Of a DNA stretch of 64,000 nucleotides, positions 36,511 to 44,642 are shown in pieces (positions within the stretch are counted from its first letter, which is position 1; each line of letters begins with the position of its first letter). The stretch comes from a virus: positions 62,001-126,000 of the IMG/VR virus record IMGVR_UViG_3300032236_001024. One strand, given 5' to 3'. The notes under the pieces were generated by a model. That model saw only the letters and a list, made by a program, of their open reading frames with translations. It was not told where the DNA came from and searched no databases. The position numbers and the translations under genes are program-made.

Positions 36511-38880
36511 ATGGTAGATAATAATCAAACTCCAGATAATAGTCAACCAGTAGATAAGACTACTACCAAGAAATCTACGAAGATGCAAAAATCATCTACG
36601 AAAGGTGATGCTATTGATAAAGGTCATACAATGACAGGTTCAAAGCCTGATAAAATTGATATGAATCCTGAGTTCTACCACAATGTAAATAGTTCTTTTG
36701 AAGCTGATTTTGGTACTCCCATCAATGAATTGAATGTTCAGCAAAGACTTAAAAAAGCTTTGAATTTTAGAAAAATAAAGAGCAAAGTTCAATTGGCTAA
36801 AAAAAGAGCTATGCTAAGAAAAGGTACTGGTAAAGTTATTGCCAAGAGAGCCAAAGTACTAGCTATTAAAATGATTAAATCTAAACTTGCTGGAAATAGA
36901 GATATAAGTTCTCTTTCCCCTATGGAAAAGCAGAGAGTAGAAAAACTTGTAGGTAGAAGAAGTGATTCTGTAAATAAACTTGCTCTTCGTTTGATTCCTG
37001 CGGTCAAGAAAAAAGAAGCGAAGAGATTTCTTAAGAAAGAATCTATCGATCTTGATAATTTAAAGGAAACAGTAGATTTTATCAATGAAATTGTAAATAC
37101 ATCCGCTGGTGGTGGTGTAAGAGGAATGGGTCATTGTTCTGGTTATCCTGATGGCGAATCATCAAATTATGTACAGAATAATGTAAATGATGCAAATTCA
37201 TTGTCTCAACTTATAAATCAAACTGTCGATGACCACAATAGTATACATTATTCTGATGGTTCAACCAATCAAAATATTGCTCCAGATTCAGATACAAAGG
37301 ATAACATCATGGGTCAGAAAAAAAGTGGTGCTAAGGTAGCTAAAGAATCATTTAAATATGATCCAAATGATACCCACAAGAGAGATGATGGCACTGTTGA
37401 ATTGGTCAAGACATTCAAGCATGATACTCCCGGTGAAACAAAAAGTGTTAAGCCTATATTTAAAAGAGAAGTTAAAAAGAAAATCGATGAAGATTTTGAG
37501 GCATTTTTTGAATGTGATTGCGAACGTGAAGCTATGCCACGTTCTGGTCAAAATAGAAAAACAATGGATAATGTAATAAGAAATGCTACTTCTCGTAAAG
37601 TATCTGGTGGACCCTATCGTCAACAATCAATTCAGAAGAAGATCATTGATGAACAGTTGACCATTCTTGAGAATGCAGTTTCTTCTATTGATAGGGGTGA
37701 ATATGATTATGAAGGAGCCATGGCTCAGACACAACTTCAAACAATTTATCGTAACTCAAAAGAACTTGTTGATATGCTCAAAGCAGATGAAAACATGCCT
37801 GAATGGGTTCAATCAAAAATTTCTTTAGCACAAGATTATATTTCTTGTGTACGTGATTATTTACTTTCAAGAAAAGAATTGGGCGAATCATATCATGTAA
37901 AGAGTCATTCTGTATATGGTAAGGTCTTAGCAAAAGATGGTGAAGCACAATTAATGACTTATGATAGAGCAATGCATCATGCAGCAAAACATGGTGGTTC
38001 TATTTTAAAAACAATGAGTGGCAAGAAATATATTGTAAAACTTCCTGAAACAATGGATGATGGTCATGAGTTGAATCCACAGACAGTTAAGGAAGATTTA
38101 AGAAATTGGTTTAATCCAAATCATCCTGAAGGTGGATGGAAGAGAATTAATTCAAAAGGTGAAGCTATTGGACCCTGTGCAAGAGAATCAGGTGAAGCAA
38201 AACCAAAATGCATGTCAAATGAAAAAAGAGCAATGCTCACTAAGAAAGAACGTGCATCTGCGGTAAGAGCAAAAAGAAAGTATGATTCAAATCCAGAGCG
38301 TAAAGGTGATCCTATCAACGTTTCAAATTTTGGCAAAGGAAAAATTTCTGAAGCAGCAAATGCAGCACAACAAGCAGCTATTGCAATTTCTATGAAGAAA
38401 AAAGGTATTAAACCGAAGAATGAAGAAGTAGAATATATTGATGAAAAGAATTCACCAACAAATCCTGCACTTTGGAGTAAAGCAAAAGCATTAGCAAGAG
38501 GTAAGTTTGATGTATATCCATCAGCTTATGCAAATGGTTGGGCAGCAAAATGGTATAAATCAAAAGGCGGTGGTTGGAAATCGGTAAGTGAAGAAACTAT
38601 AGATGAAGTTGCTGCATGGCAACGTAAAGAGGGAAAGAATCAAGAAGGTGGATTAAATCAAAAAGGTGTGGATTCATATCGTAGAGAACATCCCGGTTCA
38701 CATCTTAAAACTGCAGTGACAACTAAACCTTCTAAACTTGATCCTGATTCAAAGGCAGCAAAGCGTCGTAAGTCATTCTGTGCAAGAATGTCTGGGATGA
38801 AGAAGAGACTTACATCTGCTAAAACAGCTAATGATCCTGATTCACGTATAAATAAATCACTAAGAAAATGGAATTGCTAA
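36511..38880 (+). CDS. Large basic phage virion-type protein (789 aa)
   Basis: Lys-rich protein with several recognisable blocks. Residues ~75-180 are strongly basic (KKRAMLRKGTGKVIAKRAK). Around residues 530-640 is GWKRINSKGEAIGPCAR followed by MTKKERASAVRAKRK-type sequence. Around 650-690 is a block with FDVYPSAYANGWAAKWYKSKGG, and the C-terminus has SFCARMSGMKKRLTSAKTANDPDSRINKSLRKWNC. The last three blocks (RIN..G...GPC, YPSAYANG, FCARMSGM) recur in proteins of T4-like and other large phages, often as separate small proteins. Known homologues have no settled function; DNA packing or virion structure is a guess from the basic composition. The neighbouring Dps-like gene starts two bases on. 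Confidence 0.75.
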   Translation: MVDNNQTPDNSQPVDKTTTKKSTKMQKSSTKGDAIDKGHTMTGSKPDKIDMNPEFYHNVNSSFEADFGTPINELNVQQRLKKALNFRKIKSKVQLAKKRAMLRKGTGKVIAKRAKVLAIKMIKSKLAGNRDISSLSPMEKQRVEKLVGRRSDSVNKLALRLIPAVKKKEAKRFLKKESIDLDNLKETVDFINEIVNTSAGGGVRGMGHCSGYPDGESSNYVQNNVNDANSLSQLINQTVDDHNSIHYSDGSTNQNIAPDSDTKDNIMGQKKSGAKVAKESFKYDPNDTHKRDDGTVELVKTFKHDTPGETKSVKPIFKREVKKKIDEDFEAFFECDCEREAMPRSGQNRKTMDNVIRNATSRKVSGGPYRQQSIQKKIIDEQLTILENAVSSIDRGEYDYEGAMAQTQLQTIYRNSKELVDMLKADENMPEWVQSKISLAQDYISCVRDYLLSRKELGESYHVKSHSVYGKVLAKDGEAQLMTYDRAMHHAAKHGGSILKTMSGKKYIVKLPETMDDGHELNPQTVKEDLRNWFNPNHPEGGWKRINSKGEAIGPCARESGEAKPKCMSNEKRAMLTKKERASAVRAKRKYDSNPERKGDPINVSNFGKGKISEAANAAQQAAIAISMKKKGIKPKNEEVEYIDEKNSPTNPALWSKAKALARGKFDVYPSAYANGWAAKWYKSKGGGWKSVSEETIDEVAAWQRKEGKNQEGGLNQKGVDSYRREHPGSHLKTAVTTKPSKLDPDSKAAKRRKSFCARMSGMKKRLTSAKTANDPDSRINKSLRKWNC

Positions 38881-38881
38881 T

Positions 38882-39352
38882 ATGGAACAACTAATTGAAA
38901 GCATGAAAGTTCTTCATGCAACTAATTTTGCCTTTTATCTTAAGATACATTTTTTTCACTGGAATGTAACTGGTCCTAATTTTCCTCAGTATCATGAATT
39001 TTTTGGTGATCTTTATGAAGATATTCATAATGCTGCGGATGATATTGCAGAGCATATTAGAGCAATCGAAGGATATGCGCCGGGATCATTTCAGAGATTT
39101 AAAGAATTATCATTAGTTCATGATCAGCTTGATGTAATTCCTGCACATGAAATGTTCATTCAAGCTTCAATTGACAATAGTATTGTTATTGGAGCATTGA
39201 AAAACGCATACAGACTTGCAAATGATTATGATGAAGTGGGATTGTCTAACTATCTACAAGATAGAATTGACGCACACAAGAAACACGGATGGATGATCAG
39301 ATCAACTGGTATGCTTGGCATATCTACTGCAACATCCCCATCCTCAACTTAA
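38882..39352 (+). CDS. Dps/ferritin-like protein
   Basis: 156 aa, the normal Dps length, mostly helical. The diagnostic stretch starts at residue 25 (FHWNVTGPNFPQYHEFFGDLY) and continues with DIHNAADDIAEHIRAIEG. Aligned by spacing to bacterial Dps, His26, His38, Asp53 and Glu57 fall on four ferroxidase ligands. The usual first Asp position is Gly42, with Asp43 beside it. Dps proteins form 12-mers that oxidise iron and protect DNA from peroxide. Whether it works in the infected cell or is carried in the virion is unknown. It lies among late structural genes, directly after a basic virion-type protein. Confidence 0.85.
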   Translation: MEQLIESMKVLHATNFAFYLKIHFFHWNVTGPNFPQYHEFFGDLYEDIHNAADDIAEHIRAIEGYAPGSFQRFKELSLVHDQLDVIPAHEMFIQASIDNSIVIGALKNAYRLANDYDEVGLSNYLQDRIDAHKKHGWMIRSTGMLGISTATSPSST

Positions 39353-39360
39353 TAAAAAAC

Positions 39361-39367
39361 CTAAATA
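39361..39367 (+). promoter_or_regulatory. Late promoter-like motif (CTAAATA)
   Basis: CCTAAATATAG in the 66-base gap before a gene with a strong AAAGGAG ribosome site (39405-39412). CTAAATA is a variant late core seen in T4-like cyanophages. Confidence 0.55.
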
Positions 39368-39418
39368 TAGTATTATAAACAATTAATTACTTTATTCTAG
39401 GTCTAAAGGAGAAATAAA

Positions 39419-40252
39419 ATGGCTCAATGGGGTAAAAATGATACAGCATCAAATTCTGTATTGTGGGGAGTTTCTGGATTTAACAAGACTGCAAATTCCG
39501 CAAATCGTGATGCTTTTTTCGATAACGTTACTAGAGGTGCTTACATTACTAACATGATCGTTGGTCAGTTTGGTGTTGACGCTACAGAAGTTGGTATTCT
39601 AAATGGTAATGTTGTTCACATTACTTTAACTTATAATGGTTCTGGTTATAGTCAAAACGTGGCATTTTCATTCACAGGCGGTGGTGGTTCTTCTGCAGCC
39701 GCTACTGGTGTTGCCAATTCAACTGGTAGAATTGCATCAGTAATTATTACTAATGGTGGTTCATCTTATGAAACAAATCCAACAGTAACAATTCCTGCAC
39801 CTTATAGCAACACATTCAATTCTGCATCTGGCGTTCTTGCCAACAGTATGATTACATTCACATCAGCTGCATTATATGCTGTAGATGACCCAATTACTTA
39901 TTCAACTCCAGCTGCTAATAGTGCAATTAGTGGTCTTGCAAACAATACAACATATTATGTACAAGCAAATGATGGTACTCGTATTGCTTTTGCTGCTTCA
40001 GTTGGTGGACCAAGAATTACTCTTACAGCCAAGGGTGCTTCAGAAAGTCATAATCTAACTGGTGCTACAGCTACTGCAGTTGCAGTTGTTGGTGGTGGTA
40101 AGAACAAGGGAATTCCTCATGCTGGATGGAATGTTCGTAAGGTAGGAACTGGTGGTAGAGCAGGGCGTGTTCAGTATGAAACACTTGTTGCTTTAGGCAC
40201 AATTACTGGTGACGCATCTGACGATGCAGTTCTTCCTGACTCTAATACTTAA
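39419..40252 (+). CDS. Abundant-type virion structural protein
   Basis: 277 aa with its own late-type promoter and the strongest ribosome site in the region (AAAGGAGAAATAAAATG). The N-terminus (WGKNDTASNSVLWGV) and C-terminus (HAGWNVRKVGTGGRAGRVQ, then YETLVALGTI) match a structural protein family found in T4-like cyanophages and related phages. The middle carries two insertions common in virion proteins: GSGY....FSFTGGGGSSAAATG ... TNGGSSYETNPTV, and YYVQANDGTRIAFA....I.LT. Tail or head surface location is not decided by sequence. Confidence 0.78.
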   Translation: MAQWGKNDTASNSVLWGVSGFNKTANSANRDAFFDNVTRGAYITNMIVGQFGVDATEVGILNGNVVHITLTYNGSGYSQNVAFSFTGGGGSSAAATGVANSTGRIASVIITNGGSSYETNPTVTIPAPYSNTFNSASGVLANSMITFTSAALYAVDDPITYSTPAANSAISGLANNTTYYVQANDGTRIAFAASVGGPRITLTAKGASESHNLTGATATAVAVVGGGKNKGIPHAGWNVRKVGTGGRAGRVQYETLVALGTITGDASDDAVLPDSNT

Positions 40253-40279
40253 TAATTAAAAACCAATAGAGGGTGCGTA

Positions 40280-41815
40280 ATGCCTAAAATTTCAGAATTA
40301 AACTCGATTACTAGTTTATCAAATGATGATCTAGTACCAGTAGTAAATGATCCTAGTGGCGCACCCTCTACTAATAAAATTACTTTTGATAACTTCAAAA
40401 AAAGTGTTACTAAAAATATTGTTTTTGAAGATGGAATGATACGAGCTAATACTGGTAATTTTGACATTTCTTCAAATAATAGTATATCATTACAATCAGT
40501 TGTCAGTAATTCAACTATTGGTTGGTCTGAATTATATTGGACAAATCTAAACCCTACACCAGCAAACAATGAAATGTCATTTGCAGATTTGTATGTTTGG
40601 GGCGATGGTATGGGATATACCATGGGCAAAGTACGACAAGATTTAAATTCTATTCAATTAAATGAATGGATATGGACAAAGGATGGTAATTATATCCTTC
40701 CAGATGGTGGAGACATTATTCTAGAAGGCAATTCTGTTATCAATCGTCCTATGTTGACGCCAAGTATTACTTATACAGGCACAGTAAAAGATTTCCCAAC
40801 GTTTTTTAATCTTTCAAAAGGTCATGCGTTACTTCACACATCAAACGGTCATGTCCTTGATAATGAAACACTATATTGGATAGAAGATAGATTTTACACT
40901 TCTGATTCAGATTTTAGTTTAGCTCAAACATTAGATTTTAATAATATAGGCGGAATTAATAATAATTTTACAATTGGAACCGATTCTGAAAACCTCTTAG
41001 CAATTGTAAATTTGCATAGCATATCTGTAATAACTGGTAATATAAGTATAACAAATCTTCCAGCATTAACATCATTTAATGCAAGTAATTTAGTATTTGT
41101 TGGTGGTAATTTATCTATTGATAGTATGGATAAAACAAATACTGTATTTAATTTTTCAAGTTTAAATCATATTGATGGTAATTTATCATTAACAAATAAT
41201 TCTGTTTTACAAACATTTCCACAATTTTCAGCATTAAAAATTGTTCAAAATATACAATATAATAATAATACTTCAACAACAGGAACGCCCATATTTACTA
41301 GTCTTGAAAATTCAGAAGCTATTATTTTTAATCAAAATTCTGGATTACCATATGGTCCTCAATTCCCAGCATTAATAACATCTCATGATATTTACATCAA
41401 TAATAATGTACATATGGCTACTGCGCCTGTATTTACTAATTTGATAAATGCATATGGTGCAATTGAAATAAGTGAATGTGCTGTATTGACTGCTGCTCCA
41501 GCATTTACTAATCTTGTATTATGCAATGGCAATATGATTTTACGTGCCAATCCTAATATGAATGGTGGTATTAGTCTTCCTGCACTTAAAACATTGAATG
41601 GTGATTTTATTGCTGATAATTGTTCATGGACAGATATTCAAGTAGATTATGTTCTTAATAAATTAGCAAGTCTTGACGGAACTAATGGCACTACAAGATA
41701 TCAGGCTCGTACTATTAATATGAGTGGTGCTGGTGCTTCTCCTCGTTCTCCAAATAGTTCCACTGCTTATTATGCACTTCTAAATCGTGATTGTAATATT
41801 ATTCTGAGTACTTAA
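40280..41815 (+). CDS. Structural protein with leucine-rich-repeat-like body
   Basis: 511 aa. Residues 1-40 (MPKISELNSITSLSNDDLVPVV) are an attachment-type start seen in many phage fibre and structural proteins. Residues ~40-160 form a beta domain. From about residue 215 to 460 the sequence repeats every ~24 residues as L..I.GN(I/L)(S/N)(I/L).N.(P/S)(A/V)L..F, like receptor-L-domain/LRR solenoids. This is unusual for a virion protein and suggests a protein- or glycan-binding face. The C-terminus contains SGAGASPRSPNSSTAYYALL. Its stop overlaps the next start (TAATG). Confidence 0.72.
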   Translation: MPKISELNSITSLSNDDLVPVVNDPSGAPSTNKITFDNFKKSVTKNIVFEDGMIRANTGNFDISSNNSISLQSVVSNSTIGWSELYWTNLNPTPANNEMSFADLYVWGDGMGYTMGKVRQDLNSIQLNEWIWTKDGNYILPDGGDIILEGNSVINRPMLTPSITYTGTVKDFPTFFNLSKGHALLHTSNGHVLDNETLYWIEDRFYTSDSDFSLAQTLDFNNIGGINNNFTIGTDSENLLAIVNLHSISVITGNISITNLPALTSFNASNLVFVGGNLSIDSMDKTNTVFNFSSLNHIDGNLSLTNNSVLQTFPQFSALKIVQNIQYNNNTSTTGTPIFTSLENSEAIIFNQNSGLPYGPQFPALITSHDIYINNNVHMATAPVFTNLINAYGAIEISECAVLTAAPAFTNLVLCNGNMILRANPNMNGGISLPALKTLNGDFIADNCSWTDIQVDYVLNKLASLDGTNGTTRYQARTINMSGAGASPRSPNSSTAYYALLNRDCNIILST

Positions 41816-42210
41816 TGAATATTGATAAACTTGATGAGTCTAATTTTTTATTATATGCAGCAAAACATTATGAAAACCCACAGTGTTATGATACCGTCGA
41901 ATTTTATGATGATCTGAAAAGATTTAAATATATAAAAAGATTATTTAATAGGTATGCAGAAGAAGGTGATTTGAAAGAACGATTAATATTGAATCATATT
42001 ATTGTTCTTATCAATGTATTTGGACCAGAACCAACAGCAAAAATGTTGTTTCTGAAATGTAAAGGACTGGAAGAATATTTAAAGCCATTTCTTTTGTTTT
42101 TAAATATTCTACCAGAAAAGATAGAGAATCTTGGTATAGAAAATAGAACCATATATACTATGGAAATAAAAATGGATACAAATATCCTACAGGAACTAAG
42201 GAAAATATAA
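41815..42210 (+). CDS. Conserved T4-like phage protein, helical
   Basis: 131 aa. The pattern L.E.NFLLYAAKHYENPQC..(V/T)EF.(D)DL.RFKYIKRL(F)...........ERLILNHIIVL.NVFG matches a protein widespread in T4-like cyanophages and related marine phages, of unknown function. All-helical and soluble. It overlaps the genes on both sides by one base (TAATG), so it is part of the structural-to-lysis operon. Confidence 0.78.
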   Translation: MNIDKLDESNFLLYAAKHYENPQCYDTVEFYDDLKRFKYIKRLFNRYAEEGDLKERLILNHIIVLINVFGPEPTAKMLFLKCKGLEEYLKPFLLFLNILPEKIENLGIENRTIYTMEIKMDTNILQELRKI

Positions 42211-42731
42211 TGGTTGTAGATGCATATTTAGTCTATAGTTTTATTAGAAGACTAGTCACACCATTTGAAAAGTATCCAGCATTCAAGGCTGGATTGATCG
42301 ATAAGGATGGAAACTTCACCAAGAGTAGAAATATGTTCACTCCTGATGAACGTAAAGCACTTCCCATATTTGATATTATGATTATCAATTTGAAGAGACT
42401 GATTGCCAAAGTTCCTTTAGGCAAAACACGCATCGCTACTATTGCAGCTGCATTGATGCTTCTAAGATCAAAGCCTTCAGCTAAAAAAGTACAAGAAGAT
42501 TATGTTGATGAGTTGTTTAATCTTGAAGAAGAATTACTTAAGACTATGGAAGAAGTAGAATCTGTTATGGAAGATGGTGCAGGTGCAGTAGTAAATAATG
42601 CTGGAGGTGGTAGTATTGCTGGATTGGGTGATAAACCATCTGTTGTAGTTGTTCCCAATAAAGCGGCAGAAAAATATAAAAAGAAAAACAAAGCTGATAT
42701 TATTATGGGTGTAGTAAAAAGGAAATTATAA
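42210..42731 (+). CDS. Conserved phage protein with Gly-rich/Lys-rich tail
   Basis: 173 aa. The N-terminal 100 residues (YSFIRRLVTPFEKYPAFKAGLID, then NLKRLIAKVP) resemble a conserved T4-like phage family of unknown function. The middle is an acidic coiled-coil-like helix (EELLKTMEEVESVMEDG). After it come a short Gly-rich stretch (NNAGGGSIAGLG) and a basic tail. The same NNAGGGSIAGLG-type element, flanked by acidic helices, also occurs in other phage structural proteins. One-base overlaps on both sides. Confidence 0.72.
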   Translation: MVVDAYLVYSFIRRLVTPFEKYPAFKAGLIDKDGNFTKSRNMFTPDERKALPIFDIMIINLKRLIAKVPLGKTRIATIAAALMLLRSKPSAKKVQEDYVDELFNLEEELLKTMEEVESVMEDGAGAVVNNAGGGSIAGLGDKPSVVVVPNKAAEKYKKKNKADIIMGVVKRKL

Positions 42732-43096
42732 TGTTTGGAAGATTGCCTCTTATACTTTTCGGAATAATATTTTTTATAGGCACATTTTGGACTTGGCTCG
42801 CTGTACATGATCATAATCTTAGAGTAGAGATTATTGCTGAGTTTAATGCACAACAAGAACAACTGCTTGCTGAGAAAAAGGCAGAGTTTGAAAAACAAAT
42901 GAACGATCTTAAAGATAAGACAACTATATTACAAAAAGAAGTAGATGATAAAAATGCTTCTATAGGCACAATGATAACAGAAATTGAATCAAGTGCAAGT
43001 AGAATGAAAGATGCTAATGATGATGCTGCACCATATCTTAAAGAAATTGTAAAGAATATGCAAAAGTCATTTGGTGAAAAGGTGAACAAGAAATGA
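42731..43096 (+). CDS. Inner-membrane spanin (i-spanin, Rz-like)
   Basis: 121 aa with one N-terminal transmembrane segment (about residues 6-25, LILFGIIFFIGTFWTWLAV). A long, charged, coiled-coil periplasmic part follows (about residues 30-95) with a short basic tail. This is the type II membrane topology of phage i-spanins. The next gene overlaps it by four bases (ATGA) and encodes a small lipoprotein, completing the pair. Together they are expected to fuse inner and outer membranes at the last step of lysis. Confidence 0.8.
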   Translation: MFGRLPLILFGIIFFIGTFWTWLAVHDHNLRVEIIAEFNAQQEQLLAEKKAEFEKQMNDLKDKTTILQKEVDDKNASIGTMITEIESSASRMKDANDDAAPYLKEIVKNMQKSFGEKVNKK

Positions 43097-43374
43097 AAAA
43101 AGTATTATTAATATCTTTGCTTACTTTGACTGGATGTGCTTCTGAAGAACCAGTAAAGCTTTTAGCACCAGAATACAAGGTTGTCAAGATTCCAGAACAA
43201 CTTTATGTGTGTCCTGTCATAAAGAACTATCCAGATGCATCTAACTTGACAAATAAACAAGTTGGTAGTCTTTTGGTAAATGTTCAGAAGAATAATATGA
43301 TGTGCAAGAATTCACTTGATAGCATCAAGAAATATATGGACGAGGCAGAGGCTACAGTAGCCAACAAAAAATAA
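43093..43374 (+). CDS. Outer-membrane lipoprotein spanin (o-spanin, Rz1-like)
   Basis: 93 aa. Signal peptide MKKVLLISLLTLTGC with lipobox Leu-Thr-Gly-Cys15, giving a mature lipoprotein of about 79 residues ending in a helix. The ATG overlaps the i-spanin stop, an arrangement typical of Rz/Rz1 pairs. A lipoprotein anchored in an outer membrane implies a Gram-negative host. The endolysin is not in this window. Confidence 0.8.
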   Translation: MKKVLLISLLTLTGCASEEPVKLLAPEYKVVKIPEQLYVCPVIKNYPDASNLTNKQVGSLLVNVQKNNMMCKNSLDSIKKYMDEAEATVANKK

Positions 43375-43377
43375 CTC

Positions 43378-43405
43378 TTGACTTCTTTTTCAATGAGCGT
43401 ATAAT
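43378..43405 (+). promoter_or_regulatory. Sigma70-type promoter for the primase/nrd block
   Basis: TTGACT, a 16-base spacer, then TATAAT, in the 63-base gap before primase. The ribosome site GGAG precedes the ATG at 43438. This marks the change from late to host-type transcription. Confidence 0.75.
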
Positions 43406-43437
43406 CAGTAATGCATCATTGAAATTGGAGATATTTA

Positions 43438-44478
43438 ATGAGTAATATTTGGTTAGATCAGAAGTATGCTACACTTCTTGGAACACAACTTGAAAGATTC
43501 AAGATAGTAAATTCTAAGCCATTTGGTGCAAGATTTAGATGCCCAATATGTGGCGATTCCAAGACAAACAAGCTAAAAACTCGTGGTTACTTTTATGAAC
43601 ACAGTGATCGTATCAATGTGAAGTGTCATAATTGTGGCTATAGTACATCTCTTCAAAAGTTTATTCAGACAATTAATCCTGTTTTGTATTCAGAGTATAG
43701 GATTGAAGTCTTAAAGAACACTGATCAGCCTAAAGAAGAACCTGAGAAGTTCGTGACTGATGTTACAAAGTTTGCATCACGAAGAGTTGATCATTTTGAT
43801 CCGTTCAAATCTTTAAAAAAGATATCTCAATTGCCTCATGATCACGTTGCAAAAAAATATATTTTAGATCGAAAAATTCCCTCAAATACGCACTTTAGAC
43901 TTTACTATTCACCTACATATTATCATTGGGTGAATGAAATTGTCCCTAATAAATTCAATGAAAAGGCTTTGAAATATGATGAGCCTCGTATCGTTCTTCC
44001 TTTCATTGATGAGAGGGGATATGTATTTGGATTTACTGGCAGAGCAATTCTTCCCTCAACAGGTTTACGTTATTCCACAATCATTCTAGATGACACGAAG
44101 CAGAAGGTATTTGGTCAAGAGACAATAGACAAGAGAAAAGTTGTTTATATTGTTGAAGGACCAATCGATAGTCTGTTTCTTGATAACTGTTTAGCAATGG
44201 CAGGATCAGACGTTAACTTTAATTTGCTTGCAGACCCTAACAAGATTGTGGTAATATATGACAACGAACCAAGAAATAAGGAAATTGTTGGTAAAATTAA
44301 TAAAGCAATCGATCAAGGATTCAAAGTTTGCATTTGGCCTGATCACATCAAAGAAAAAGATATAAATGATATGGTAAAGGCTGGTCATTCTGGTGCATCT
44401 ATTCAATCGATAATTGATCACAATACATTTGGTGGTCTTTCAGCCAAAATGAGAATGCAGAGTTGGAGCAAGTTATGA
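43438..44478 (+). CDS. DNA primase (T4 gp61-like)
   Basis: 346 aa. Makes RNA primers for lagging-strand synthesis with the replicative helicase (gp41 type). An N-terminal zinc ribbon has Cys35-x-x-Cys38 and Cys63-x-x-Cys66 (CPICGD ... CHNCGY). A TOPRIM domain contains VEGPIDSLF (catalytic Glu) and VIYDNEP (the acidic motif, here D-x-E). Length and order match T4 gp61. The helicase gene is not in the window. The stop codon overlaps the ATG of the MazE/AbrB-like gene. Confidence 0.88.
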   Translation: MSNIWLDQKYATLLGTQLERFKIVNSKPFGARFRCPICGDSKTNKLKTRGYFYEHSDRINVKCHNCGYSTSLQKFIQTINPVLYSEYRIEVLKNTDQPKEEPEKFVTDVTKFASRRVDHFDPFKSLKKISQLPHDHVAKKYILDRKIPSNTHFRLYYSPTYYHWVNEIVPNKFNEKALKYDEPRIVLPFIDERGYVFGFTGRAILPSTGLRYSTIILDDTKQKVFGQETIDKRKVVYIVEGPIDSLFLDNCLAMAGSDVNFNLLADPNKIVVIYDNEPRNKEIVGKINKAIDQGFKVCIWPDHIKEKDINDMVKAGHSGASIQSIIDHNTFGGLSAKMRMQSWSKL

Positions 44479-44642
44479 TATACACATCAATAATACAATC
44501 AGACGAAAATGGAGAATTGTTTATAGTTATCCCTGATGATCTAATCAATGAACTTGATTGGAAAGAAGGAGATACTTTAGACTGGTCCATTGATGGCGAC
44601 ACCGTAATTCTATCACGCAAAGAGGCAGAGAAAAATGATTAA
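44475..44642 (+). CDS. MazE/AbrB (SpoVT-AbrB)-like small protein
   Basis: 55 aa starting on the ATG that overlaps the primase stop and ending inside the start of nrdA. The sequence runs FIVIPDDLINELDWKEGDTL then WSIDGDTVILSRK. This is the swapped-hairpin SpoVT-AbrB pattern (a short Pro/Asp turn, (L)GW..GD.(L).(W).......(I)(L)), the DNA-binding fold of MazE antitoxins and AbrB regulators. No toxin gene is next to it. Inferred: a small DNA-binding regulator, possibly of this operon. Similar orphan proteins occur in T4-like phages. Confidence 0.7.
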   Translation: MIYTSIIQSDENGELFIVIPDDLINELDWKEGDTLDWSIDGDTVILSRKEAEKND

